A DNA stretch of 64,000 nucleotides, from the NCBI GenBank assembly GCA_000320605.2, contig KB445799.1:1-64000 (forward strand), in the 5' to 3' direction. Under the pieces are notes generated by a model. It searched no databases and was not told the origin of the DNA. It saw only the letters and a list, made by a program, of their open reading frames with translations. The translations under genes and the position numbers were made by a program. This DNA comes from Gelatoporia subvermispora B. Lineage: Eukaryota; Basidiomycota; Agaricomycetes; Polyporales; Gelatoporiaceae. Below are positions 47,376 to 59,819 of this stretch, in pieces. How positions within the stretch are numbered: position 1 is the first letter of the stretch; each line of letters starts with the position of its first letter.

Positions 47376-48860
47376 ATGCGCTGGGCTTATAGTAAGCTGG
47401 CCTTCGCAACTGTGATCGTCGCCGGCCTCGCCAAGTATTACTACCGGGCCCCATCATTCGTATCCACCATCGAGCCGCAGTTTGACTCCTCATCATCCCA
47501 TCCAACCCTGAAGTTTCTCCTCTCCCTGAAACGTTTGTATCCTCAGAGCCAGCATGCTACTGTCGTAGAATACTCCTACAGGCCCCGTTTTCCCGTCCTC
47601 GAATTCCTCAACGCCACAGGGGTACCATATACCGTGCTTGGGGCAGAGACAAATGTCATACATGAGTACCGCGAGGAACTACGGGATGTCACTGCGGTAC
47701 CCATAACGAAGGTTGCCGCCTTCACTTATCAAGGCGTTGAATTCCGCATGTTCGAGGTTGCACCAGCAGACCTGGCAACGCATCTCTTTGACTATGTCTT
47801 CGACGGGACAGATGACACCGCTGGTCGCCAACTCCTGGTTGCGGCCCACGACTGGGCATATCAACCACAGGGAGGGATATGGGTCTTCGAGGATGACGAG
47901 TGGACTAAAAGTGCTGCACTGCTCCAAGCGGTGCAGAACGCGGATTGGGACGAGATCGTTCTCGAGGAGAGCTTTCGCGAGAGCCTGCGCCGGGATACCC
48001 AGATGTTTTTCGCAAGCAGGGAGAGGTATAAGTCGCTGGGAGTCTCTTGGAAGCGCGGATTGCTCCTCCTTGGGCCGCCGGGGAATGGCAAGACGGAGTC
48101 CATCAAGGCGCTGCTGCATGAGTTTTCAAACTATCCGGCACTGTATGTCACATCTATGGTGAGTTATTCGCTATCATCTACCCTCTCTAAGTTTCGACAA
48201 CTCCTAACTTGTCAGGCATATGACTTTGCCGTGCGCACTGTATTTGAACACGCGCGCAAGAACGCGCCGTGCATTCTCGTTCTCGAGGATCTAGACTCCA
48301 TGGTCACTGATCACGTCAGGACTATCTTCCTCAATGAACTCGACGGTCTGGTAATCATTTCGTACGTCGATTTCCTGTCTACACGATACTGATATTAGTC
48401 TCAGGCTGAAAATGACGGCATATTGACCATTGCCACCACCAACCACCCGGAGAGGATCGATGACGCCATATTGAACCGACCTTCAAGATTCGACGTCAAG
48501 TACGATTTCTCGTTACCCTCTCGGGAACTTGGAGCCAAGTTCGCTATGAGTTGGATTGGGAAGGTTCATGCGTTAGATACGGATCTAACATTCCAAGAAC
48601 CCGATTTGCTCATTGCTGAAACCATTGCACGAGAGACAGATGGGTGGTCGTTCGCTTTTCTCAAAGAACTGTGAGTCCTCTCCCACCCGCCTCGTTACTG
48701 CAACTAACCACCACTCCCCAGATCCGTCTCATTCTTGCTTCGCATCGCACATGATAAATCACTACAAAAAGACCTCAGCAAATCAGCGCACGGAATACTA
48801 CTGGACCAAATGTCACGACTTGCGTCTCAAGTCTCACGTGCGTTTGAAGACAGCCACTGA
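47376..48860 (+). CDS. BCS1-like AAA ATPase, paralog 1
   Basis: Four exons: 47376-48158, 48216-48350, 48405-48670 and 48722-48860 (1323 nt, 440 aa). The N-terminus MRWAYSKLAFATVIVAGLAK is a membrane helix followed by YYYRAPSF. The AAA domain has Walker A GPPGNGKTES, Walker B LVLEDLDSM, sensor-1 IATTNHPERIDDA and the arginine-finger region NRPSRFDVKY. The N-part (FRMFEVAP..., WDEIVLEESFRESLRRD, FFASRERYKSLGVSWKRG) matches fungal BCS1-related AAA proteins, where this region precedes the ATPase core. Role is not established; mitochondrial or other membrane chaperone activity is the family expectation. Exons 2 and 3 have the same lengths (135 and 266 nt) in all three paralogs here. It uses AYDFAVRTVFEHARK where the other two have GPE(F/Y)GV. 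Confidence 0.93.
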
Positions 48861-49329
48861 TAATTGATGAATATTAATGACGGAGTGCCTGGGTTGCCAA
48901 GCTCGTGGTCGGGTTTCGCAGGTCATAGATCTTTTGTTGCACCCGAACTTGCTATATCTTTGTGATTTGTGGATGATCATTCAAGACGATACTCATACGC
49001 ATGCGTTGCACAGTAGAACGTGTTTGGACAAGCTTCAGTCGGAGGCGAAGACAGCTTGCAGTTTCATCTGGATAGTTCTATCGCACTACAATCTAAGAAA
49101 TTGACTGATTATCACCCTGAGCATGACATGGGATATTACGAACGGAAGGTACAGTGCCCCGTAGTTTTTCGATGTATCACCTTCGACTTTCTACGATGAT
49201 AGACGCACGTCGATAACAGCTCCTGCGAATGGCTAGCGCGTTTCTGGCATCAAAATTGATGGCAACCGTGTTCGACACATCTCCTTTCTCCGCGGCCCCG
49301 TGTGCGTGTCGAGTCAGAATATTGCTGCA

Positions 49330-49336
49330 TATATAA
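49330..49336 (+). promoter_or_regulatory. candidate TATA box
   Basis: TATATAA lies about 80 bp before the start codon of AAA paralog 2, a plausible spacing for a fungal core promoter with a short 5' UTR. Confidence 0.5.
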
Positions 49337-49416
49337 CACTGCATCTTCTTCCTCTTATTTCTGTGCAAGTTGTCATTCTTGATTGTAGCTTTGGCGGTAC
49401 AGTGTCCTCAACAAGA

Positions 49417-51010
49417 ATGCGCTGGACGTACAGACAGCTGGCATTGGCGACCGCAGTTTCTGTGGCTCTCGTCAAGTATTGGTATCGATCTCCATCATTT
49501 GCATCTACCGCCAAGCAGCAGTTCGATGCCTCACTCCCCAACCCCGCCTTGCAACTGCTTGTCTCTCTCAAAACGTCGCATCCACACAGTCAGCATGTCA
49601 CCGTTGTTGAATCCCATCACGTTCAGTTCCCTGTCTTCGCATATCTTAACGCCACGGGAGTCCCATGCACTGCACTCGACGCGGAAACCCACGACGCGTA
49701 TGTGTATGATCAGAACCAACGTGTTGTGACCACAGTGCCGATCACGAAAGTTACGACATTCACACATGAAGATATCCAGTTCCGCGTTTTTGAAGCTGCA
49801 TGGACGCGGGAACACGAGCCCCTGCGTTTCTTCGACTACGTCTTCGACGCGCTAGACGACAGCGCGGGCCGGCGGCTACTTGCCGCATCGCACGAGTGGG
49901 CGACCAGCTTACAAGAGGAGATGTGGGTCTTCGAGGGCGGGGAGTGGAGCAAGAGCAAGTCGCTGTTCCGCGCGGTGCAGAGCGCAAGCTGGGATGATAT
50001 CGTGCTGGATGAGAGCTTCCGCGAGGGACTAAGACGCGACACGGAGACATTCTTTGCGAGCAAGGAAACATATAAGTCGCTAGGTGTCGGGTGGAAGCGC
50101 GGATTGCTCCTTCTCGGCCCGCCTGGTAACGGAAAAACCGAGTCGATCAAGGCTCTACTTCGTGAATTCTCGCACTACTCGGCTCTATACGTCAAGAGTA
50201 TCAATTCGCACATGGTGAGCGGGGCTATAGTGATTTGTATTCTCCAGGTGCTGAGGGACTGATCGTAGCGATCCATCAGGGACCAGAGTACGGCGTTCAC
50301 AGTGTATTCGAACACGCAAGGAAACACTCACCATGCATCCTCGTGCTGGAGGACCTCGATTCAATGATAATCGATCGTATTAGATCTTTCTTCCTGAATG
50401 AACTTGATGGGCTGGTAAGCAGATCCTACGACACGTACCTCTATATCTGAGATTGAACCCTCGTTCCAGGCTGAAAATGAAGGCATCCTAACTATCGCCA
50501 CTACCAATCACCCGGAGAATATTGACGACGCTATCTTGAATAGACCTTCCAGGTTCGACGTCAAGTATAACTTTGCATTACCATCGTTTCAGCTGAGAGC
50601 AAAATTCGCTGCAATGTGGCTGAGGAAATTTCACACGTTGAATACCGGGATGATCTTCCAGAGACCAGATGCGGAGCTAGCCAAGTCTATTGCAGAGCAG
50701 ACAGAGGAATGGTCATTCGCTTTCCTCAAAGAATTGTGCGCACCTCTCAGTACATTTTCCTAATCTGTAAACTGAGTGCTGGTGTAGATTCGTCTCCTTT
50801 TTACTCCGGGTCGCCCATGATAAATCGCTGGAGATGAACTCCGGGGGGCCCTTGGACGAAGTCTTACTTGATCAAGTGGACAAGCTTGCACCTCAAGTCC
50901 TCATTGCCAAGAATGACCCTTTTGACGATGCACGGTCGACTGGATCTCCGATGGTTCACAGTGTGCGACTACCGTCAGGGATGATGCATGCGCGTCCTCT
51001 GAGTCTGTAA
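49417..51010 (+). CDS. BCS1-like AAA ATPase, paralog 2
   Basis: Four exons: 49417-50214, 50280-50414, 50470-50735 and 50788-51010 (1422 nt, 473 aa). It starts MRWTYRQLALATAVSVALVK, a membrane helix matching paralog 1, then YWYRSPSF. The ATPase core has GPPGNGKTES, LVLEDLDSM, IATTNHPENIDDA and NRPSRFDVKY. Intron positions and phases equal those of paralogs 1 and 3. The C-terminal exon is longer than in paralog 1 and ends in an uncharacterised tail (SVRLPSGMMHARPLSL). It lies head-to-tail 556 bp after paralog 1, so it arose by tandem duplication, but protein divergence is substantial in the N-terminal part. Expression may use the TATA box at 49330. Confidence 0.93.
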
Positions 51011-51523
51011 GAGTACACAGGGTGTCATCACATCTGACCGGGTCTGCTATAATACCAAACCACAAGAAATTAGCATTGGGTACGCACTCTCAGCACTTGC
51101 AGTGATATGAAGTACTGTATCGCTTGCAATCCATATCTGTGGTCTCTGATCTGGAAACCCACACGGATGGTGATAGTAGCATACTGATGCAGCAACCCGC
51201 ATAGCTACTCCGAAAGCGACTGACTCAATCCTGCTCTCCTCGGACCGCTGTGGGAACATCTAGGAGTAAAAATACATATTGAGTGGGTTGAGTCTTGCCG
51301 CCGGCCTGTGAGTGTCGTCAGCATAGACGCACAGCGATGACGCAACCTTCTCAAGTGGCGGCCATTGACCTCACTCAGCCTCGATCGGGCGCGTGAGCAT
51401 CTCGCTATAAAGCCAGGCAGGCCGAGACATGCAACTTTCAACGCGATCACCCCGCGTATCTCAGGCCCTCTCTCAATTGCGACAGCTCAAGTGACCTGAC
51501 CGCACTCTGGCTACTCGCAAACG
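51011..51523. other. intergenic region with aldo/keto reductase promoter
   Basis: No gene is recognised. A TATAAAG at 51406-51412 lies 112 bp before the aldo/keto reductase start and is a candidate core promoter. Confidence 0.5.
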
Positions 51524-52805
51524 ATGTCACTTCAGATTACTTCGTCCATCAAGCTCCTATCAGGCACATATCTGGGCTCAATCTCCTGATATCCGCTTGA
51601 GCTAACCACCAACTCTGTCCAGAGTACGAGATTCCTCGTCTCGGGCTTGGTGTGTATCAGAACAGTAACTGTATCCCCGCCTGCCTCGCAGCCTTGAAAC
51701 ACGGGTACAGGTGAGTGGTAGTTAGGCTCACGCCCCACCCATAAGTTCTAACTCCCTCACCTATCTATGCAGACATATCGACTCGGCGCGTGCCTACAAT
51801 AATGAGTCTGATGTTGGGCAGGCTATCCGCGAGAGCGGAGTCCCGCGTGAGCAGGTCTTTGTTAGTGAGTGCCCCAGATCAAATACCGAGGGTAGTGCAC
51901 CTCAAACAATAAACAACTCTACCAGCGTCGAAGATCATACATGCGGAACATGGATATGAGAGCGCGTTGAGGGCCGTAGATGACTCACTGAGGCGTTTTG
52001 GCTTTGGTAAGCGTCTTGACGTTGGTGACATGACCATACTGATACTCACTTGTCTATACCTAGACTATCTCGACTTATTCCTCATCCACAGTCCTCTTTC
52101 AGGCAAACAGAAGCGCTTGGATACATGGCGCGCGCTCGTTGAATGCAGGAATGCGGGAAAGATACACACTATGGGAGTGTCGAACTAGTGCGTGCTGGGG
52201 CCTCTGATTATGACGTGTGTGAAACGAGCTAACCAATGTCACAGCAACGTGAAGCACTTGGAAGAGATCCGCGAGGCAGGACTTGAGACGCCTGCGGTGA
52301 ACCAGGTTGAGGTTCGTCATACATGTCGTTGGTGATACTGTGACTTACCTGGGTCGATAGCTGCAGCCATTTTGTCAGCAAAAGCCTATCGTAGAATACT
52401 GCAAGGAGCATAACATTGCCGTTGAAGCTTATTGTCCTCTAATCCGCGGGGAATTCGGTAACCCTGTTCTGCAAGAGGTGTCAAAGAAGGTATTTCGTTC
52501 TGTAATTACATCTTCATGAGATCATGCTGACAGATTAAATAGTACAATAAAAATGTCGCTCAAATTTTGGTCCGGTGGTCTCTCCAACGCGGGTTTGTCT
52601 TGTTGAGATGTATAGTGATCCTGTGCTTCTCTCTGATATTATGTTTAGATTCGTGCCCCTTCCAAAATCGTCTGACTCGGGCCGCGTAGTATCAAACGCC
52701 AATATCTACGATTTTGAAATCTCACAGGAAGATATGGCGAAGATAGACGCACTTGACAAGGGCAAGGCCGGCGCTATTAGTTGGAATCCTGTCGATACCG
52801 ATTAA
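51524..52805 (+). CDS. aldo/keto reductase, paralog 1
   Basis: Nine exons: 51524-51563, 51623-51710, 51773-51864, 51926-52006, 52064-52187, 52245-52311, 52361-52489, 52543-52592 and 52649-52805 (828 nt, 275 aa). Family landmarks: [10 protein letters not shown] near the N-terminus; [20 protein letters not shown] with the catalytic Asp and Tyr; TSKI with the catalytic Lys; [13 protein letters not shown] with the His; [39 protein letters not shown]. Members reduce carbonyls with NADPH in the cytosol. Exon lengths are identical to those of paralog 2 at 53180. Intron 1 appears to begin GC rather than GT (after TCAG at 51563), because no GT donor fits and the phase and length match paralog 2 exactly. 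Substrate is unknown. Confidence 0.9.
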
Positions 52806-53103
52806 GTGTGCACATCGACGGACAGTAGGGATGTTTTCGCTATGATCCAGAGTGTATGCATTCGAAATTGCTCTACCGTCGTCTTACTGCCATCGGTAAT
52901 GTATGAGCCGCGGTGTGATGATGAGGGATCAGGTGTGGCGGGTCAGGATATCCCCCCTGTATAGTAATTCTCCTACCGTATATGTCTACTGCGACTCGTC
53001 TCCATCAACACTGCCAACGAACTGATGGTACCAGTCATAGGTTGACGTTAGTGACAGATCTGTTGCTGTGCGCGCGGGCCCGCAGCGATGAGCATTCCGT
53101 ATT

Positions 53104-53108
53104 TATAA
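53104..53108 (+). promoter_or_regulatory. candidate TATA box
   Basis: TATAA within ttTATAATG lies 76 bp before the start codon of aldo/keto reductase paralog 2. Confidence 0.4.
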
Positions 53109-53179
53109 TGAGGCTTCTCGGGCATTTCGCCTTTGTCAATCAAAAAGCAGGTTCACGGCTTGCCAACGCTCCTATTGAC

Positions 53180-54460
53180 ATGTCCCTAGATATCGCAACC
53201 TCGGTGCGGTTATCCTCTGGTAAGTCATCGTGTCTTAAATCGCATTGATGGCCGAACGTTGACGAGACACCGAAGGTTTTAATATGCCTCTTCTGGGCCT
53301 TGGTGTCTTTCGGAATAACGACTGTATTCCAGCATGTCTGGCTGCTTTGAAACACGGCTACAGGTGCGTTTCCATCCGCTCCCTACTGTCAGCCTTGCAC
53401 ATAACGACGCTTGCTTGTTCCAGACATATTGACTCTGCGCGGGTTTACGGTAACGAGGCAGATGTAGGAGAAGCTGTTCGACGAAGTGGAATCCCTCGCG
53501 AACAGGTGTTCCTGAGTATGTAATTTCATTCTTGATGTCCAGACAGCAGAACATGAACGACTGCTCTAGCGACAAAGATCGTCGGCTATGAGCATGGCTA
53601 TGAGAGTACTCTGAGGGCGGTGGACGATTCCTTGAAACTGTTTGGAGTAGGTATGTACACAAACTTATGCATTGAGACAATCTATGATCCTGAGAGTGGC
53701 CATTTCCAGAATACCTCGACTTATTCCTTATCCACGATGCTACATCTGGGCGAGCCAAGCGTTCGGAGACCTGGCGTGCACTCATCAAGGCGAGAGATGC
53801 AGGCAAGCTCCGCTCAATTGGAGTGTCAAACTTGTGAGTGTTGAACAGCGTTCATCACAGGGATTGAGCTGATGCATCTGTGCCCCAGTAACGTGAATCA
53901 CTTGGAGGAAATTCGGAGTGCAGGGCTGGAAACCCCCTCGGTAAACCAGATAGAGGTAGGTCAAGGGTCGAGAACCTTTCGGTCAGATACTCAGTCACTC
54001 TTGGTCTTCCTACCAGCTGCAACCATTCTGCCAGCAACGGCCCATCGTGGACTATTGCAAACAGCACGGAATTGTCGTCCAAACATATTGCCCTCTCATC
54101 AAGGGACAGTTCAGTCATCCCGTGCTGCAGGAGGTAGCTCGCAAGGTGAGTCTGCCAATTGCCATTTCAGATGCAAAATTCGATATTCGCATAACAGTAC
54201 AATAAGGACGTGTCTCATGTTTTGATTCGCTGGTCCCTTCAACATGGGTGCGAGCACAGTTTACCGAATCCGAAACCGGATTAAACTTACTTACCTGCAT
54301 CAGATTCAGCCCTCTTCCAAAATCCGAGAAGCCAGAGCGCGTCGTATCAAATGCTGACCTCTATGACTTTGAGATCACCTCTGAAGATATGGCGAAAATC
54401 GATGCCTTAGATATGGGTAAAGAGGGCGCAGTCAGCTGGAATCCAATTGATGTGTCTTGA
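53180..54460 (+). CDS. aldo/keto reductase, paralog 2
   Basis: Nine exons with the same lengths as paralog 1: 53180-53219, 53276-53363, 53424-53515, 53570-53650, 53710-53833, 53889-53955, 54017-54145, 54198-54247 and 54304-54460 (828 nt, 275 aa). Landmarks: MPLLGLGVFRNNDCIPACLA, HIDSARVYGNEADVGEAVRR (catalytic Asp/Tyr), TTKI (Lys), DLFLIHDATSGRAK (His), GVSNFNVNHLEEI, NQIELQPFCQQRPIVDYCKQ and PLPKSEKPERVVSNADLYDF. Intron 1 has a normal GTAAGT donor. The tandem arrangement and identical gene structure show duplication; loop differences (HSPLSGKQK versus HDATSGRAK, EHGYES context) suggest different substrates. It probably reduces aldehydes or ketones with NADPH. Confidence 0.92.
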
Positions 54461-54564
54461 AGTGGGAGGTTCAAATTCCAGAACTCTGCTATTGTTTTCT
54501 GGGCGTGAATATTGTACAACTCCGTCTGATAGTTATACTGCTACCTGAGGACCAACGATCGAAA

Positions 54565-56299
54565 TTATCCGACATTCTGCAGTGGAATAACTTCCGGAAG
54601 AGGAATCACTCCAACGCCTAACGGGTCATCTGACACCCAAAACATCTCTGGCGTATCGGACTCGGCTTCATCTCCACGTTTGCTGGGCGGTGTCCCATAG
54701 CCCAGCGTGAAACCGCCAGATGATAGCATTGAGTCACCCCCGTTTGTAGTGGATGGAAGCGAGCCAGAACCGTGGCTGAGGGGAGCTCCCACGTTGCCAA
54801 GAATCGACGAAGCAAATTTCATCGAGGTCAAATGGGACTCTTGGATCCAGGGTTGTCCGTTGATGCTGAGCGTTCGGACAAACGATGGACGTGCGCCTCC
54901 CATGACTTCTTTTGTAGAATGTATTTGTCGTAAGTTCATGATGAACCGTGAGATGAGAATGGAGGCGAGCCTGGATTAGTGTCGGTCTCTGATGAGCGTA
55001 GATGGCTTTGGAAGAGCAAACAACTGACGGTGCCATAAATATTGTGACATATTCAAAGACCTGCCAACAGCAAGATAAGGAGATGAGCAAAGCGCGTGCT
55101 GACAGGTATCGGCCAACCTACGCCTACAAGGAACAGCGTCATATGTATAACGTTGAGGGCGAGGAATAACCTGTACGAAGAGTTGTTATCTCTACTTCGA
55201 AATTACGTTGGTCGCGAGATAATGACGTGCATAAAATATATGGTGCCTGGGGATTTTGGGAAAATATATTCAGCATCTGCGGAACTGAGATCGTAAAGGC
55301 ATACCATCTCGGAGAAGTAATGTTGCAAGAGACGCCCTGATATTTGCTTCCGCCGCTGCCCTTTTGATCCTCCAGGTACTTCTCCAGGTGATTATAAGGA
55401 CCATCAGGTCTGATGCGATAGCACAAGTTCGAGTTGCTATTAATACTGAGGCAAGTGAATCTTGAGATGGAAGATAAGGCCTAGGATTGCATGGCTCACT
55501 TCTGCTGGACGGTCAGGACATGCACAGATAACGCAAGCAGAGCCACTTACCGGAAGTTCGCAGCATCCGATATCTCTGATTGATTTACACATACCCAACC
55601 AAAGGGCTGGTCCAGCACCACAAAATATGAAGCTCTTATTATACCGAACTGAGAAATCGGAATCTGTCAAACTGAGTCACTTCTATCGCGAACCTGTACT
55701 CACAATATTCGTAACGCAGGGAACCAAACCCAAACCCAGCGTAGTGAGAGTGAGTGACCAATCACGGCCGCCAATAGCAAAGACACGCAATGCGGAGAAC
55801 GCTGTATTTGGAAACAGTCAACCGCTCACACTGTATAATGAAATTTCTCCAACATACATGCCCACGCAGCAAATAGGGTTATCTGGATGACAGATGTGAG
55901 GAGGCTGGTGATCAGACATCTGACGCACGGATTAGATGCAGCCGGTCGACTTTGCAGCTTGTGGGAACTTACGCCTACATGGCATCCGGTCAGTCATTGG
56001 AGCGAGAGGTGCATGAGATGGCGTACAATACGAGTGTCCCATGGAACAATGTTCAACAACGTTGCGATGCCCAGGGCCCAAGTGGTCCATCGGTTGACGA
56101 AGTAGAGGACTGTGACGAAGCTTCGCCTGCTGCGCCACATGAACCTGGTCTCCTGTGACAGCGTGACAGCATGCTCGTAGAATATCAATGCTATGGGTAC
56201 AGTCAGAGCTATAGTCACGGTGTAGTACCGAGCACTCGTACACACCTGAGGAGGCCACAGAGCAGCAGTTGTCGATGAAACTACGATGCCCAATGTCAA
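54565..56299 (-). CDS. DUF6533-type seven-helix membrane protein
   Basis: A minus-strand multi-exon gene; boundaries are partly uncertain. The start region (ATG at 56297-56299) encodes TTAALWPPQ and then ALIFYEHAVTLSQETRFMW and TVLYFVNRW, the DUF6533 signature (YD/E-xx-TLxxE...W, LYxxxRY). Further exons read AFSALRVFAIGGRDWSLTLT followed by LGLGLVPCVTNI (the RVxAI helix, near 55690-55800) and FGIIRASYFVVLDQPFG (near 55600-55660). The last exon, ending at a stop at 54565-54567, carries the usual cytosolic tail with MKFASSILGNVGAPLSHGS and acidic/proline-rich sequence. These proteins resemble fungal receptors in topology, but their function is unknown. I could not place every intron, so full integrity is not proven. 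Confidence 0.68.
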
Positions 56300-58774
56300 G
56301 ACTCCCTGCCCGGTACCACTCTCACGTACTCACTTCTCTTGTAATTGTCCGATCACATCTGCAGAAGCCTGGCTCGTCGACATACGAAGTTCGCGTAGAG
56401 AGAGGAGGTAGCGAGAGACTCTGAGAGCCCCAAAGCGTGCGACATGCAGTGATTCACAGTGCGCAGTGCTGCGTTGACAGTGGGAGATCTGCGAGAACTA
56501 GCGCCATATAGACCTAAGAGATACCCGGGACACCGATCTGCCGCAGGAGCATCTGTCAAGGATGAGGGAATCCCTATGGTTCTAGCGGCGGGCTCATAGG
56601 CGTATAGATAGCTGAGGCTTACGTCGGCCTTTTACTGATGCCGCCTACTGTATAAATTGCTTTGCTTACGCGCTGACTCGATACCAGGTCTACTTGGTTC
56701 ACGAGCGATACAGATCAGCTCGCAAAGACATGCAGACTAGGGGAATGAGTAGCTACAACTACATCAAAAGTGCGCTGGATATGACGAGTAGTCTGCGCGG
56801 TATGCAACCTGATGGAGCCACCCCGTGCTCGTTCCCGGTCGACCGACAGATCTACGATGATTGGCGCCGCTAGCGCTTAGACCTCGGGATCGAACGGTTG
56901 CCACCCGAACGTTGCGAGTCTCAGTACAAAGGCAACTTCCACTACCAGGCTCCTTCATCGCTAGGATTCTTGCCAACGGTACTGTGATCAAGTCCTCTAG
57001 AAAAGGTCCCGGGTAAATCAATGCGGCTTACGCCTGCCAAACCGGCATTTGCTTTGAGGACTGTCAGATACTCGTAGCTGATATTTTGACGTACCTTTGC
57101 ATCAACACAACACGAGCTCGTTCTCACTGTTGCATTGTCCGACACACGGAGCGCCTGCCTTCCTCCGTCGCTGGCTGCAGGCGGCACTGCGGCAACATGT
57201 TCGCGCCTGTCGCTTTAGGGCTGTAATGGACAATCACATGAACACCACCAAGGCGCGCTAATCCACCGCGAACAGCGGCGTAGAACTAGCACATTCTTGG
57301 CCAGCAGCTGTCTCCGCGGACAGAACACAATCTCCGACCCGTGTTACGCCTTGGACATCTGCTATGCTACTGAGTTCGACAATGACGAAGGGAGCCGTGC
57401 CTGTGGTGATCCTTGAATGGATTCGCAATCTCTGTCGACACATGTGCGTGAAGCCATACGACAGCGGGCTACACAGTGTTTGGTGAAATTGGTCAATATA
57501 CCCAGCGGGTACGAGGGTCGTGTGAGTGAAGAGGCCAGGTGATGTCATCACCGAGACGGAGACAAAAGACGTAGCAGAGCTCGAGCAGGCTGCAGTCCAC
57601 CGGTAGTGCACGACAGTCTGCAACCGAATCAGCCGAATGTCTCACGAACGTAACAGCACAGACATGAGCAGAACAGTCCCGAAGATTTTGTGCTGTATGC
57701 ACTGCCGCTAAGGACATGTGGAATCCACGTGGAGAATAGCACCACTTGAGCCTCGTAACAGGGAGAGAGCATGATGTTTGAGAGTGGGAGGTGCACCGTT
57801 ACGAAGTATTCGCGGGGCTATCCTTGGTTCCCGTAGACAGCATCCATTCCACGTTCGACAGATGATGAAGTACCGTTCCGTAGGCGCAATGGTCCGATCA
57901 AGGAGGGTCCGAGATGCGTTATGCCGAACAGGTGCAGACCTGCTATGACCGCAACACTGATAATTCCGCAGAGCTTGTTGTTGAGTTGCAACAACATTTG
58001 GCCGCGGTGGCAGCTCAACCTCAACAAAGACGCGAAGATCAAGGGTGCAAAATGCTAGGGAAAAGATTTGCATACAAAATTGCGTGTCTCTCTGAGAAGA
58101 GGCGCGGAGTTGTGATAGATGGTCCATACGCCTGCCTAGTCGTCGCTTTCTTGATGACGTATACTGGGGGGGTCGGCATTTGTCGAGCCACAACCAAAGA
58201 GGTTTCGAAAACAAGGGATGACCGGTGCCGCCGAGATAACGCAGGCACGCTTTGACACGCCGCTGCAGACCATTTTGGGGTCACATGAGGGAAATCTGTC
58301 GGTCACTGTCAGGCCCGAATACCACCGAGAAATTTTTCGAGAGCACAGCAAAAGGGGAAGAACAAGACATCGCGATCGATGATGCCTCCCAAGGACGATG
58401 CAGAACTCTTCTGTCGGTTATATAGCCTATGTTCCAGAAGGAAAGGATACTCTTCTCGACAAAGAAAGACGAGTCAGGTGCACGACATCGTGATGGAACA
58501 GAGTAGAGGAGAGTTCCGGACCTACATGTCAAAACAATAAGACCGGGCGCTAGCTACCGGGCGCCTGAACAAAGTTCATAATGGTCTGCCGAGAGGCTGC
58601 CACCTCCCACCAGGACCATTTCTCACTGCGGTCATAAATGAAACTTATTTCCTCATAATCTATAATCATTTCTCTGCATCCTTTCCTTACCTTCGGTATT
58701 CGGACCCGCGCGGACCTATATATCGCATCAAATAGACAGATTCGTTCTCTTCGCAACCCACCCGCTCTATCGCG
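56300..58774. other. gene-poor region with terpene-synthase-like promoter at its end
   Basis: About 2.5 kb in which I recognise no gene. Minus-strand frames at 57258-57623, 57708-58214 and 58039-58284 are open but have odd composition and no motif; they could be relics of a decayed gene. TATATAT at 58717-58723, 52 bp before the start at 58775, is a plausible TATA box for the next gene. Confidence 0.4.
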
Positions 58775-59819
58775 ATGCCGTCCAAGCACTCAAGCATTCA
58801 CATTCCTCCCCTGATCTCCTTCTGTAACCAATTCGAAATGCGTAATCCCAATCGCCACTGTCGTGCCAACACAGTGGCAGCGAGGAAGTGGGCATTCAAC
58901 ACGCTGACGTTGGACGACGACGAGCGACGTGGCTTGCCGGGTCTCGCGCTTGGCCTGCTGGCTTCCCTCTGCTACCCCACCTGCGACTCCCCACAGCTGC
59001 TCCTCGTCACGCAGTTCCTCACTCTCATGGTACGATGGGTGGATAGGACGCCCTCGTCGGACTCTGCAGTCCTCGATCAGTACGTACCGTTCACCGCCTC
59101 GGCTGATGCTGTACATTTTGACAGGTCCTCGTGCAGAATATGGGGTCATCTGTGCCGGACGTCTCATCCGTCCTGGCAGAGGCGCTTTCAAAGCCACCTG
59201 CACGCGTTCCGCATGGCCCGCAGCCGCGTGGCAAAGGACAATGAGGCGAATGTCACTGCGGATTTAGAGTCGTACATCACGCTACGTCAGGACTCATCTG
59301 GGGTCAAGCTATTGTTCGATCTCATCGAGTACGTGGTGGACATCCATCTCTCAAGCGAAGCCTATTCGTCGCCGGTCTTAAGCCGGCTACGGCACGACGC
59401 CGTAAATATTGTGGCATGGTCAAGCGTGCGTCCGTCACACTATTCTATAAGAGTAATAATCTGATCGGCAAACACAGGACGTCGCTTCGTTCGCGCAAAA
59501 GCAAGCCAGAGGTGACAGACATAACCTGTTAACCGTCCTGATGGAGGAGAAGAAACTCACGGCACAAGGCGCAGTGGATGCCGCGGGTGCTCTCATCAGA
59601 GACACGATAGACATGCTACAAGCGAACGAACAGGCATTGCTATCTGAGCACACCACCCGCCTAAACCCAGACGTGCGCAGGTACGTGCAAGGACTGCGCG
59701 ACTGGATTGTTGGCTTCACGCACTGGATCTACTCCACTGAGCGGTATTTTGGTGAGCGTGCAGAGGAAGTGGGGGCTTCCGGTTGGGTGTTCTTCCCACC
59801 AGTAAACAAGAGCGTCTAG
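58775..59819 (+). CDS. sesquiterpene-synthase-like protein lacking metal motifs
   Basis: Two exons, 58775-59425 and 59478-59819 (993 nt, 330 aa); a 45-nt in-frame stretch from about 59080 could be an extra intron. The fold is that of fungal class I terpene synthases: LGLLASLCYPTCDSPQLLL in the helix before the first metal motif, then RFQSHLHAFRMA, a helix with YITLRQDSSGVKLLFDL, the second-motif region, and a C-terminal part DAAGALIRDTIDMLQANEQA, YVQGLRDWIVGFTHWIYSTE and the RY pair at R306-Y307. The first metal motif, normally D(D/E)xxD, reads MVRWVDR (85-91). The NDxxSxxxE motif reads SDVASFAQK (217-225), with N to S and E to K changes, although the following ARGDRHN is kept. Magnesium-dependent ionisation of farnesyl diphosphate is therefore doubtful. 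Confidence 0.85.
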
